Shown here piece after piece: positions 27,045 through 36,000 of a DNA stretch of 64,000 nucleotides (within the stretch, counting starts at the first letter, position 1; the number at the start of each line of letters is the position of its first letter). The stretch comes from an uncultured Duncaniella sp. (lineage in GTDB: Bacteria; Bacteroidota; Bacteroidia; Bacteroidales; Muribaculaceae): NCBI GenBank assembly GCA_910587515.1, contig CAJULW010000002.1, positions 10,564 through 74,563 of the forward strand, written 5' to 3'. The position numbers and the translations under genes are program-made. The notes beneath the pieces are model-generated. The model saw only the letters and a program-made list of their open reading frames with translations. It was not told the origin of the DNA and ran no database searches.

Positions 27045-27564
27045 ATACGGACGTAGACGATTCAACGTTCCGACAAACATAACCGCGCGCCCGACAACGG
27101 ATTTTGCACGTGAAAACATATTCAATGTAATTGAAAACATAGTCGATATCGACGGACTCCGATGCCTCGATCTTTTCGCAGGAACAGGCGCGGTTAGCAT
27201 CGAATTGCTGTCGCGCGGAGCCGCATCGGTCACAGCTGTTGAAAAAGCGACAACCCAAGCGCGATTCATTGAAAAAGTCAAACATGAACTTGACGACCGC
27301 AATCTGCATATCTTAAGGACAGACGCCATTCGTTTCATACGAGAAGCCTCAACAGCGTTTGATTTTGTTTTTGCGGATCCCCCCTACGATCTTGACGGTT
27401 TCGGTGACATACCAGAAATGGTGCTCAATTCCCGACTTTTAAAACCGGGAAGCATATTCATCATCGAACACTCTAAAAAATACGATTTCTCCACACTGCC
27501 ATATTTTACCGACCATAGGGCTTACGGATCAGTGAATTTCTCTATTTTTGAGATTGCGGAATAA
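27025..27564 (+). CDS. rsmD: 16S rRNA (guanine-966-N2)-methyltransferase
   Basis: Methylates G966 of 16S rRNA using S-adenosylmethionine. From MRIIRGKYGRR (ATG at 27025) it has 179 residues. An upstream TTG at 26992 is in frame but would lie well inside the DUF3822 gene. The SAM-binding motif I is DLFAGTGAVSIELLSRGA and the catalytic motif is DPPYDL in FVFADPPYDLDG. It ends at a bidirectional hairpin shared with the tonB-like gene. Confidence 0.92.
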   Translation: MRIIRGKYGRRRFNVPTNITARPTTDFARENIFNVIENIVDIDGLRCLDLFAGTGAVSIELLSRGAASVTAVEKATTQARFIEKVKHELDDRNLHILRTDAIRFIREASTAFDFVFADPPYDLDGFGDIPEMVLNSRLLKPGSIFIIEHSKKYDFSTLPYFTDHRAYGSVNFSIFEIAE

Positions 27565-27601
27565 CAAGAGCGTGTGCCTAATACTCAAATAGAAACATCT
27601 G

Positions 27602-27629
27602 CCCCCGCCACAGACAACTGTAGCGGGGG
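27602..27629. terminator. Hairpin between rsmD and tonB (convergent)
   Basis: CCCCCGCCACAG and CTGTAGCGGGGG pair with one mismatch around an ACAA loop, 37 bp after rsmD. It is GC-rich and stable but has only a weak T tail (CAATTCATT) on the plus strand. Confidence 0.55.
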
Positions 27630-27725
27630 ACAATTCATTAAAAGTTTTTTACTTTGCCTTTTTCTTCATCAGGATACAATTCGCTAAAAATTATATCTGA
27701 TTTAGCACATCAAAAAACGTTTAGG

Positions 27726-28523
27726 CTATTTAAAATTATATGTAATCGTACCTGTCTGTGAAGCGGGGGCGTCGTTATCGACAGAAAACTGCGAACGCAA
27801 AGCAGCCTTGACACAACTTTGTCGCGTCGCGTTGCTGGCCGCGGCAGCGCCTGTGCCCGACTGATAACTCGCTGCGGTCACTTTGCCTTGACGATTGACG
27901 CTTACGCGTATTGTTATAGTCCCCAAAGGCCCTGACGAAGGTGAATGCCAATCCGCCAGGCTCCTTCCTTTCAGACTGAATCCAGGGCTTCCGCTGACAG
28001 CTCCAACAGAAGAATTGCCATCCGGGCTACCCGCATTTCCAGCACCACTGCCACCAGTTCCTTTCTGTCCGAATTTCACCTTTCCGGCAATAGCTTGCCG
28101 TGTCTCCTGCTCTCGTTTAGCCCGCTCAGCCGCTTCAAGTTCTGCTTTTGTCGGCCCCGTCTTTTCTGGCAAAGGTTTCTTTTCGACTTTCGCAGGCGAA
28201 GGTCTTTCGCTACTTACCACAGTAGCTGGTTCGGCCGGTTCACCGGCATTTTCGAGCGACTCTATTTCCGGTGACGGAACCGCTTCGGCAATCTCTTCGG
28301 AAGGAGCAGGCTCACCGGTATTCTCAGCAATCTCCGGTCTGTCGCCTATCATCACATATTCACCTCCGAAAAGCACTTCCGAAGAATCGACCGGAGGCCA
28401 TGTGCGCACAGCATCAGGTGTGCCTGAATGACGCAGATACAACGTGAGCAACAGCACCACTACCACTACATGGAACAACACTGTCGCCAAAAGAGCTATC
28501 AGACCGTCTCTATCCTTTCTCAT
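27726..28523 (-). CDS. tonB: TonB-family energy transducer
   Basis: Couples the proton gradient, through ExbB-ExbD, to outer-membrane transporters such as SusC. The protein has 265 residues. One N-terminal transmembrane segment (~8-26, LIALLATVLFHVVVVVLLL) includes the His important in TonB proteins. A Pro/Glu/Ala-rich periplasmic spacer follows (~70-140). The C-terminal domain (~190-265) contains ITIRVSVNRQGKVTAAS and RQSCVKAALRSQF, the usual TonB/TolA pattern. Its start overlaps the exbD stop by 4 bases. It is last in pdxJ-exbB-exbD-tonB. Confidence 0.9.
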   Translation of the reverse strand: MRKDRDGLIALLATVLFHVVVVVLLLTLYLRHSGTPDAVRTWPPVDSSEVLFGGEYVMIGDRPEIAENTGEPAPSEEIAEAVPSPEIESLENAGEPAEPATVVSSERPSPAKVEKKPLPEKTGPTKAELEAAERAKREQETRQAIAGKVKFGQKGTGGSGAGNAGSPDGNSSVGAVSGSPGFSLKGRSLADWHSPSSGPLGTITIRVSVNRQGKVTAASYQSGTGAAAASNATRQSCVKAALRSQFSVDNDAPASQTGTITYNFK

Positions 28524-28981
28524 GATTGCGGTATAGCCTGATCCGCAGGCCGGGCCGACACAGGAGCAGGCTTGGTTGCGAGTACCATTTTCAGATTGTT
28601 TTGCGCACCCAGATCAAGCACTTTGACCAAGGTTCCGTAAGTCACCTCCTCGTCGGCATAGACAGCGATATAATCGTCTGTTCCTTCCGCGTTGGCACGC
28701 GCGGCCTGAGTCTGCAGAAATCCAAGCAATGATTCCACACTCATAGCTGAAGGTTCTTCATCACCAGCCGTGGCATATATCAACCCTTCTTTGTCTATAT
28801 AGACACGGGTAGTCGGTTTCAAAACAGTCTGTTTCGAACTTTCCGGCAGATTTATTTCAAGCGCGGTCGGAAATACGAATGTCGAGGTTACCATGAAAAA
28901 TATAAGCAGCAGGAATATAACATCGGTCATCGATGCCATGGAAAAAGCCGCCATCATGGTGTTTTGTCGTTTCAGAGCCAT
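28520..28981 (-). CDS. exbD: ExbD/TolR biopolymer transport protein
   Basis: Part of the proton-driven motor with ExbB. The protein is 153 residues with a single transmembrane segment near residues 19-38 and the essential aspartate Asp20 in ASMTDVIFLLLIFFMV. After it comes the periplasmic domain starting ALEINLPES and including YADEEVTYGTLVKVLDLG. It lies 19 bp after exbB and overlaps tonB by 4 bases. Confidence 0.94.
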   Translation of the reverse strand: MALKRQNTMMAAFSMASMTDVIFLLLIFFMVTSTFVFPTALEINLPESSKQTVLKPTTRVYIDKEGLIYATAGDEEPSAMSVESLLGFLQTQAARANAEGTDDYIAVYADEEVTYGTLVKVLDLGAQNNLKMVLATKPAPVSARPADQAIPQS

Positions 28982-29000
28982 GGTATTCGTTCAACCGGAA

Positions 29001-29708
29001 TCAAGCCGGCTCGTTAAGAAGATCCATAAATTCCATTGTCTTAGCCTCAAGAGCATTCATCACCTTGTTTATTCTGGCCACAAGATAATTGTATGCGAAA
29101 AGAGCTATGATACCGACTATCAATCCGGCCACCGTAGTGACAAGAGCGGCATATATGCCATCGGCCAGCACCGCTATATTCGCGCTGCTCCCCGCTGATG
29201 CCAGATTGTAGAACGCGTTGACCATGCCTATCACCGTGCCGAGAAAACCAATCATCGGCCCTCCGGCAGCCGTGGTGGCAAGCCATGGCAATCCTTTCTC
29301 AAGCGTTGCGATCTCTATATTTCCTGTATTCTCGATAGTCACAAGCACATCGTTCATGGGACGTCCTATACGGCTGATACCTTTCCCGATAAGACGCGCA
29401 TAAGGAGTATCCGTCTTCGCGCACAGCCTACGGGCACTCTCAATCTCTCCCTCATGGATGTAATCGCGTATTCGCTCCATGAAAGAGCTGTCTTCTTTTT
29501 GAGCCCGACGTAGAACCATGAACCGCTCTATAAATATATATACACACACAAGCGAAAGAACCGCGAGAGGTATCATGATCCATCCCCCACGCATGGTAAG
29601 ATCCCACACTGACAGCTCCTGTGTAACGGCCTGAGCCTGTTGTTGCGCAGCTTCGCCATAGTTTATGGCAGCTGTGGCAACGGTGTCGACAAATTCCTGT
29701 TGAAACAT
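29001..29708 (-). CDS. exbB: ExbB/TolQ/MotA proton-channel protein
   Basis: Forms the pentameric channel around ExbD. The protein has 235 residues and three transmembrane regions: ~33-53 (MRGGWIMIPLAVLSLVCVYIF), ~130-155 (GLPWLATTAAGGPMIGFLGTVIGM) and ~180-205 (IYAALVTTVAGLIVGIIALFAYN). The GFLGTVIGM block and the ALVTTVAGL threonines are typical of the family. It lies between pdxJ (51 bp upstream) and exbD. Confidence 0.94.
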   Translation of the reverse strand: MFQQEFVDTVATAAINYGEAAQQQAQAVTQELSVWDLTMRGGWIMIPLAVLSLVCVYIFIERFMVLRRAQKEDSSFMERIRDYIHEGEIESARRLCAKTDTPYARLIGKGISRIGRPMNDVLVTIENTGNIEIATLEKGLPWLATTAAGGPMIGFLGTVIGMVNAFYNLASAGSSANIAVLADGIYAALVTTVAGLIVGIIALFAYNYLVARINKVMNALEAKTMEFMDLLNEPA

Positions 29709-29759
29709 AAATTTTATTTGGTAGAAACTTAATATTTTTTATTTCCGATACGCCTGTCC

Positions 29760-30473
29760 CTATCTCAGACATTCCTTATATGCACGCACCGTATTTTCAA
29801 GGCCAAGATAAAGGGCATCGCATATAAGCGCATGGCCGATCGAAACTTCGCTAAGACGTGGGATATTGCGATGGAAAAAAGCAAGATTCACAAGACTCAG
29901 ATCATGGCCCGCGTTAACACCGAGGCCAACTGAAAACGCCGCACCGGCAGCCTCGACGAAAGGAGCCACAGCAGTTTCAGGATCTTCCGGATACAAATCA
30001 GCGTATGGTTTGGTGTACAATTCCACACGATCCGCCCCTGTCTTGGCTGCAAGAACAATATTGTCGACATCCGTTCCGACAAATATAGAGGACCGTATAC
30101 CGGATTCCCTGAGACGGTCGACAATCGAAGTAAGAAAGCCCAGATTATCACCCACAATCCAACCAGCACTTGACGTAAGTGCGTCAGGCGCATCCGGGAC
30201 AAGAGTCACCTGTTCGGGCTTTACCTGAAGAACCAAATCAAGAAATTCTTCCGAAGGATAGCCTTCGATATTGAATTCGGTCTTTACCAACGGGCGCAGA
30301 CGATAAACATCGTCACGTCGTACATGACGTTCGTCAGGTCTTGGATGCACCGTTATACCGTCGGCTCCGAAAGCCTCGCAATCAGCCGCGACCTTAAGCA
30401 GATCAGGCACATTCTCCCCTCTTGCGTTACGCAGGGTTGCTATCTTATTTATATTTACACTAAGATTTGTCAT
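29760..30473 (-). CDS. pdxJ: Pyridoxine 5'-phosphate synthase
   Basis: Condenses 1-deoxyxylulose 5-phosphate with 3-amino-2-oxopropyl phosphate to give the B6 vitamer PNP. The protein is 237 residues of the TIM-barrel type. It begins LSVNINKIATLRNARG and includes GADGITVHPRPDERH, FNIEGYPS, QVTLVPD and SVGLGVNAGHDLSLVNL. It is first in the pdxJ-exbB-exbD-tonB group. A -7-like element lies in the inverted repeat at 30565-30577. Confidence 0.95.
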   Translation of the reverse strand: MTNLSVNINKIATLRNARGENVPDLLKVAADCEAFGADGITVHPRPDERHVRRDDVYRLRPLVKTEFNIEGYPSEEFLDLVLQVKPEQVTLVPDAPDALTSSAGWIVGDNLGFLTSIVDRLRESGIRSSIFVGTDVDNIVLAAKTGADRVELYTKPYADLYPEDPETAVAPFVEAAGAAFSVGLGVNAGHDLSLVNLAFFHRNIPRLSEVSIGHALICDALYLGLENTVRAYKECLR

Positions 30474-30535
30474 TTTTCCCTCTTTATGAAATCTTTTTGT
30501 CAGGCTGAAAGGTTCTGTATATAAACGATTATTTG

Positions 30536-30577
30536 TAATTTTGCGGTCAATTCCGGCATGTTACGACCGCAAAATTA
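30536..30577. repeat. 13-bp perfect inverted repeat containing two opposed -7 elements
   Basis: TAATTTTGCGGTC (30536-30548) and its exact reverse complement GACCGCAAAATTA (30565-30577) flank a 16-nt loop. Each arm carries TAATTTTG, a match to the -7 consensus TAnnTTTG, pointing inward. The left one faces the plus-strand gene at 30606 and the right one faces pdxJ. Neither has a clear TTTG -33 box. It could be a dimeric regulator site overlapping two promoters, or a hairpin in both leaders. Confidence 0.55.
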
Positions 30578-30605
30578 GTCAGAAAAACTATAAAACCGAA
30601 ATATT

Positions 30606-30992
30606 TTGCTCCGAAAAGACGACATATCAGTATTAGCGATTCCCTCCGGAGATGAAGAGTCCCGCTCGCTCGACCGCCTCTTTCCTCCGGTTGAAGATAG
30701 CTGTCGACTGCTCGTTTCATGCCGTCGGGGCGATTACAGTGCTTCGAGAATTGCCATGGCAGTCGAAGACTGCGACGCACATCTGCTAAACCTCAATGTG
30801 ACATCAGACAGCGACAACTCCGAAAGCCACATTATCACCGAATTAAGAATCAGCCACCGCGATCCGAACTCCGCGGTCCGGTCTCTCGAACGATATGGCT
30901 ATGAAGTTCTCGCCACCGAGGAAACACCTACCGGAGAAGAATCCGTAATGCGTTCGCGCTACGACGAGTTCATGCGCTATCTCGGAATTTAA
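30606..30992 (+). CDS. CBS-less C-terminal domain of the protein normally beside NAD kinase
   Basis: In many Bacteroidales a ~220-residue CBS-pair protein lies between pdxJ and nadK. Here only 128 residues exist. Residues ~33-128 match my recollection of its C-terminal ACT-like domain (DYSASRIAMAVEDCDAHLL, EESVMRSRYDEFMRYLGI), while both CBS domains are gone. There is no ATG before residue 51; TTG at 30606 is the only reasonable start, with a stop (TAA, 30591-30593) five codons upstream. It is followed by nadK after 31 bp. It may be a shortened functional protein or a decaying remnant; the frame is fully open. Confidence 0.7.
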   Translation: MLRKDDISVLAIPSGDEESRSLDRLFPPVEDSCRLLVSCRRGDYSASRIAMAVEDCDAHLLNLNVTSDSDNSESHIITELRISHRDPNSAVRSLERYGYEVLATEETPTGEESVMRSRYDEFMRYLGI

Positions 30993-31023
30993 ATCAACTC
31001 AACCTAATCAACGCCATCACACC

Positions 31024-31914
31024 TTGAAAATAGCAATTTTCGGCAAACGTCGGCAAAGCACCGAAGATGTCATCCACATCACGTCTCTCCTTGAACGTCT
31101 AAGTTCAAAAGGTGTATTCATCTGCATTGACCGCAACTTCTTCGATGCCATGCACCGGCTGACCGGCACTCCGCTAAATGCCGACGATGTCTTCGAAGAC
31201 GACGACTTTTGCGCTGACATTTGTATAAGCATAGGTGGCGACGGCACTTTTCTGCGCACAGCGCGACGCGTAGCCGCCAAAGAAATACCCATAATAGGAT
31301 TCAACACCGGACACCTCGGTTTCCTTACAGAACATTCCATAAGCGAGGCTCCGGACCTTGTCGTAAAACTGATCAACGGAGATTACACAGTCGAATCACG
31401 CTCCCTTCTCGAAGGGAAAGGCATCGGAGGGAAAGTAAAAGCCGGTGTCTCCGGATGGGGATTCGCGCTCAACGAAATAGCCATACTCCGTCAGGACACG
31501 GCTTCAATGATAACCGTCAACGCCATGCTTGACGGTATGCCCGTCGCCTCATATCAAGGGGACGGCCTTATTGTCAGCACTCCTACCGGATCGACAGCCT
31601 ATAATCTTTCAGTCGGTGGCCCGATAGTGCAACCGACAGCACCGTGCTGGGTATTATCGCCCATCGCGCCTCACTCCCTCACCATGCGTCCGTTGGTTGT
31701 CGCTGACAGCCATGTCATAGATATCTCGGTAGAATCCAGGACGGACACCTACCGTGTCACTCTCGACGGCCGTTCACTCATACTCCCGATAGACGTGCGT
31801 CTCCGTTTGCGCAGAGCGTCTTTCGTCACAAAAGTCATCCATACAGACGACCATAATTTCATCGATACCCTTCGTACAAAACTCCTTTGGGGCATTTCAA
31901 AACGAGGTGAATGA
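31024..31914 (+). CDS. nadK: NAD kinase
   Basis: Makes NADP from NAD and ATP. The protein has 296 residues starting KIAIFGKRRQ. The diagnostic GGDGTFLRTARR begins at residue 71, followed by GFNTGHLGFL and the NE-containing block FALNEIAILR. GDGLIVSTPTGSTAYNLSVGGPI is the second conserved region. The start codon appears to be TTG at 31024, since no ATG fits the conserved N terminus. It ends in an ATGA overlap with the metallopeptidase gene. Confidence 0.94.
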   Translation: MKIAIFGKRRQSTEDVIHITSLLERLSSKGVFICIDRNFFDAMHRLTGTPLNADDVFEDDDFCADICISIGGDGTFLRTARRVAAKEIPIIGFNTGHLGFLTEHSISEAPDLVVKLINGDYTVESRSLLEGKGIGGKVKAGVSGWGFALNEIAILRQDTASMITVNAMLDGMPVASYQGDGLIVSTPTGSTAYNLSVGGPIVQPTAPCWVLSPIAPHSLTMRPLVVADSHVIDISVESRTDTYRVTLDGRSLILPIDVRLRLRRASFVTKVIHTDDHNFIDTLRTKLLWGISKRGE

Positions 31915-32630
31915 ACTCACTGCGCATTAACCATCCGTCACTGGGACTAATCTCCGTAGTCGAACGTAAGGGTTCGTCCAAGCTTTCAGCCCGATGGGTC
32001 AACGGAGAACTACACATCAACATCCCGGCCGGATTGTCACGCATACAGATCGCGGAAACCATCGAACGCCACCGATCCGATTTCGAAGGCATACGCCCGC
32101 TCCCACGATTCTCGTCAGGGATGCGTCTGCGTTTAGACGGAGGAATCGTCATAACAATCACGGCAGGCGACGCAAGCATGAATGATGTGCGACTCCGCAT
32201 ATCCCCAACCTCCATCTCATCATTCATCATTGAATTGCCGCCATTGAAACCAGTTGCCTCCCCTGAAATACAAAAACGCATAGACGCCTGCCTGAAAGCG
32301 ATCTGCCGCCACGTCGCTCCTAAAATATTGATTCCGCGAGCGCGCACAATAGCAGGCCGTCTCGGACTGAAAGTCGACAAATGGGAAATCAGCCACGGAA
32401 AAACCACCCTCGGGCTATGTTTCCCAAAAGAAAAACGCATCAAACTCTCATACATGTGTATGTTTCTGAGCGACGAGCTGCGCGACTATATCATCTGCCA
32501 TGAGCTCGCCCACCTGACCGAACCGGGTCATACTCCGAGCTTCCACGCCCTTTGCGACCGATACTGTTCAGGTCGCGAATCGGAGTTGCGCACAATCCTT
32601 CGTCACTATACATGGCCCGTCGACAGATAA
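31911..32630 (+). CDS. YgjP-like metallopeptidase (M48/DUF45 type)
   Basis: A probable zinc protease of 239 residues with no signal peptide, hence cytoplasmic. The gluzincin-type motif is HELAH with His197, Glu198 and His201, followed by LTEPGHTPSFHALCDRY. Upstream, WEISHGKTTLGLCFPKEKRIKLSYMCMFLSDELRDYIICHEL matches the YgjP pattern. It overlaps nadK by 4 bases, so it is translated with it. The substrate is unknown. Confidence 0.88.
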   Translation: MNSLRINHPSLGLISVVERKGSSKLSARWVNGELHINIPAGLSRIQIAETIERHRSDFEGIRPLPRFSSGMRLRLDGGIVITITAGDASMNDVRLRISPTSISSFIIELPPLKPVASPEIQKRIDACLKAICRHVAPKILIPRARTIAGRLGLKVDKWEISHGKTTLGLCFPKEKRIKLSYMCMFLSDELRDYIICHELAHLTEPGHTPSFHALCDRYCSGRESELRTILRHYTWPVDR

Positions 32631-33055
32631 AAACTCCATCTGTATTTAAGATAATTTCCGATCTCTCAATGATTTTTCATATTTTTGTGAAAAAGTTTGA
32701 ATAAACGAAAATAAGTTTTTATATTTGCCTCGGAATTCTGGGCAAACGTTTTCACCGACGCGACTCCTTTTTTCCGGTGTCTTCCATGAAGACAAATAAT
32801 GTAGAGATATTGAAATAAAGGATTACATTTTAGTTTTTTAAGATTCTCAGCCAACGGACGTAGCCAACACACATCCATGTTGGCGATGCTTCTTGCCTTA
32901 AATTTGTCAAGCATAACCACCGACCTGACATCAACCCTACTTTCAACGCCTCTACACACTGCTATCGTTTTATGATGACAGTGCGTCTATTTATGTATAG
33001 AGATTATTATTTCGAGATTAATCATAATTACTTACATTCTTTAAACATTTCGTGC
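32631..33055. other. Intergenic region and long leader upstream of susC
   Basis: These 425 bp hold a very good promoter (32696-32727) and then about 320 nt of presumed leader. Within the leader are two short perfect hairpins: GTCTTC-CAT-GAAGAC (32779-32793) and GCCAAC with GTTGGC (32863-32884). A second -7-like TAAATTTG occurs at 32899-32906 without a -33 box. I see no gene on either strand that I would support. Confidence 0.6.
32696..32727 (+). promoter_or_regulatory. Promoter of the susCDEF cluster
   Basis: TTTG (32696-32699), a 20-bp spacer and TATATTTG (32720-32727) match the Bacteroidota consensus exactly. The start of transcription would be near 32734, leaving about 320 nt before the susC ATG. 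Confidence 0.65.
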
Positions 33056-36000
33056 ATGAAGAACATTTGTTTTCAAATGACTCGGAAAGCGTGGCTCGTG
33101 GCATTTATGGTCATCTGCTCCGTTTTTCCCGCTTTGGCGCAAACAATCACGGTGAAAGGAACCGTGATTGACAAGGAGGGTGAGCCTCTAATCGGCGCAA
33201 GTGTACTGGTCAAGGGCGAAACGCTCGGAGCAGCCACAGATTTTGACGGCCAATTCACCATTCAGGCTCCGACAAACGGCATCATCGTTGTTTCATACGT
33301 CGGTTATGACACACAGGAAATCCCTGTTGACGGACGTACCGAAATCAACATCACCATGACTGAAAACTCAGTGCTTCTCGGTGAGGTCGTAGCTATCGGC
33401 TACGGTGTAGTTAAGAAAAGCGACGCTACAGGCTCCGTCGCTGTCATTAAGCCAGACGACATCGAGGCCGGTATCGCTGTCTCAACACAGGATCTACTCG
33501 TCGGTGCAAGCCCCGGTGTGACCGTAACGACAAACGGTGGTAACCCTAACGGAGGCGCGACCATACGTATCCGCGGAGGTTCCTCTCTGTCGGCCAACAA
33601 CAACCCGCTCGTCGTCATCGACGGAGTACCCATGAGCGACCAAAGCATGGCCAACGGAGCCAACGCCATGACGCTCGTCAATCCGCAGGACATTGAATCG
33701 CTCACAGTGCTGAAAGACGCATCCGCCACAGCCATATACGGTAGCCGCGCATCAAACGGTGTCATCATCATACAAACGAAAAAAGGCTCTTCAGGCGCAC
33801 CAAAATTCAACTTCGCAGCCAACTTCCACGTAAACACCGCCCGCAAAACCCTCGATCTTATGAGCGGCACGGAACTGACGAAATTCTTTGAGGAAAGAGA
33901 TATCGTACCCAACAGCGCTATGGGCACGGCAAATACCGACTGGCAGAAAGAAGTGCTCCGCACGTCATTCTCACACGACTACAACCTTAGCGTCAGCGGC
34001 ACAGTAGGCCAAACACTTCCCTACCGAATCAGCGGAAGTTTCACCGACAGCGAAGGTATCATCAAGACATCGTCGATGAAACGTACGACCGTAGGCATCA
34101 ACCTCAGCCCGAAATTCTTCAACGGAATGCTCTCGGTCAACGCAAATCTAAACGGCACATACATCAAAAACCGCGAAGCCGATACAGGCGCTATAGGCGC
34201 GGCTTCAGCCTTCAACCCCTCGCTTCCCGTCTACACTGACTATCCGACAGCAGGCGACACCGGACGCACCATTTTCAATGGGTTCACGAACATCCTCTCA
34301 GGATCGGGGGGGGCTTGAAAAACAGGCATCTATCAATCCTTTACAGCTTATTCGCGACAAGAAAAACGACGGAGACATTCTCCAGTCAAGCGGCAATCTT
34401 CAGCTCGACTACGCGCTCCACTTCCTACCCGAACTCCACTTCAATCTCAACCTCGGTTACTCCGTTTCGAAGAACGACACCGAGAGCTTCACAGCTCCCA
34501 ACTCGGCCATGGCGTGGAAAGACGACGATCTTCTCAAATACGGAGCCATCGCAGCCGGATCGGTCAGCAAATGGCATGAAATACAGCGCAACACGCTCCT
34601 CGATTTCTACATCAATTATCGCAACGATTTCGAGGCGATCAAATCGGACATCGATGTAATGGCCGGTTACTCATGGCAGCGGATGAGCTATCTCGGACAC
34701 TCGAACCGTTACGTTAACACAATCGGATTCCAGCCGATGCAAATCGTTGACGGAGTCTATCAGCTCAACGAAAACCCGACTTCCGAAAACCTCATTGGCA
34801 CAGCGGTCAACAACAACCGCACCACACGATGGTCAGGCCCTAACCAACTTATATCTTTCTTCGGGCGCGTCAATTACATCTTCGACGACACCTACCTCCT
34901 GACCTTCACACTCCGCGACGATGCGACATCACGTTTCTCCAAAGACAACCGTTGGGGCCTCTTCCCCTCTCTTGCCCTCGGATGGAAAGCCATCAACATG
35001 CCTTTCATGGAAGGCGTGCGCGGATGGTGGAACGATCTCAAGCTCCGTCTCGGATGGGGTGTCACCGGACAGCAGGACATAGGATCACTCTTCCCCTATC
35101 TCGCCACATATACCTTGTCAACCGACAACGGTTTCCAGTATCCGAGCTACATCAATCCCGGCCAATGGATCGATCCGCTCTATCCCAACCCCTATGACGT
35201 AAACATCAAGTGGGAGGAAACGACCACTTGGAACATCGGTCTTGACCTCGCTTTCCTCAACAATCGCTTCACACTCGCGGCCGACTGGTATCTGCGCGAG
35301 ACCAAAGACCTTCTCGCCAACACCCCGACACCGAGTCTCAACACATCGAACTATCTGCTCCGCAACATCGGTTCGCTCCGCAACACCGGTATCGAACTCA
35401 CCGCGACAGGACGTCCGGTCGTGACCAAAGACTTCACATGGACCACCGGCCTAAATATCGCCCACAACAAAAACAAGATAACCAAACTCACGGGCAACGC
35501 AGAGACTTCACAGCTTCCCGCCCGCGATATCCCCACCGGAACAGGCGGCTCCATCCAATACCACATAGTAGGCGAACCGGCTTTCTCATATCTTGTATAC
35601 GAACAGGTATATGACAACGACGGAAAGCCCCTTGAAGGCCAGTACGTGGATCAAAACGGTGACGGAGTCATCGATGACAAAGACAAAATCATCTACCACT
35701 CTCCGGAACCCAAATGGACATTCTCCTGGAACAACTCCTTCAACTATAAAAACTGGGACTTCTCCATCGTGCTCCGCGCAAACCTCGGCAACTATGTCTA
35801 CAACGCTCCGCGCTACGACCGCACACTCATCAGTAACGCAAACGGAGCCTACCAGGTATGCAACCTCCTGCGTGACGAGTTCTACTTCACCACGACAGGA
35901 GCAGGCGACAAGCTGCTCCCTCTGAGCAACCATTGGGTAGAAAACGCATCGTTCATCCGCTGCGACAACATCTCTGTGGGTTACACCTTCGACAATCTAC

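Noticed and set aside
30536..30577. Invertible promoter element (recombinase type)
   Set aside because: The arms are only 16 nt apart, so inversion would change just the loop. No invertase gene is near, and both arms already carry the same box.
32666..32959. 97-codon frame on the minus strand in the susC leader
   Set aside because: It overlaps the susC promoter and leader, has no recognisable family pattern and no promoter of its own. It is probably chance.
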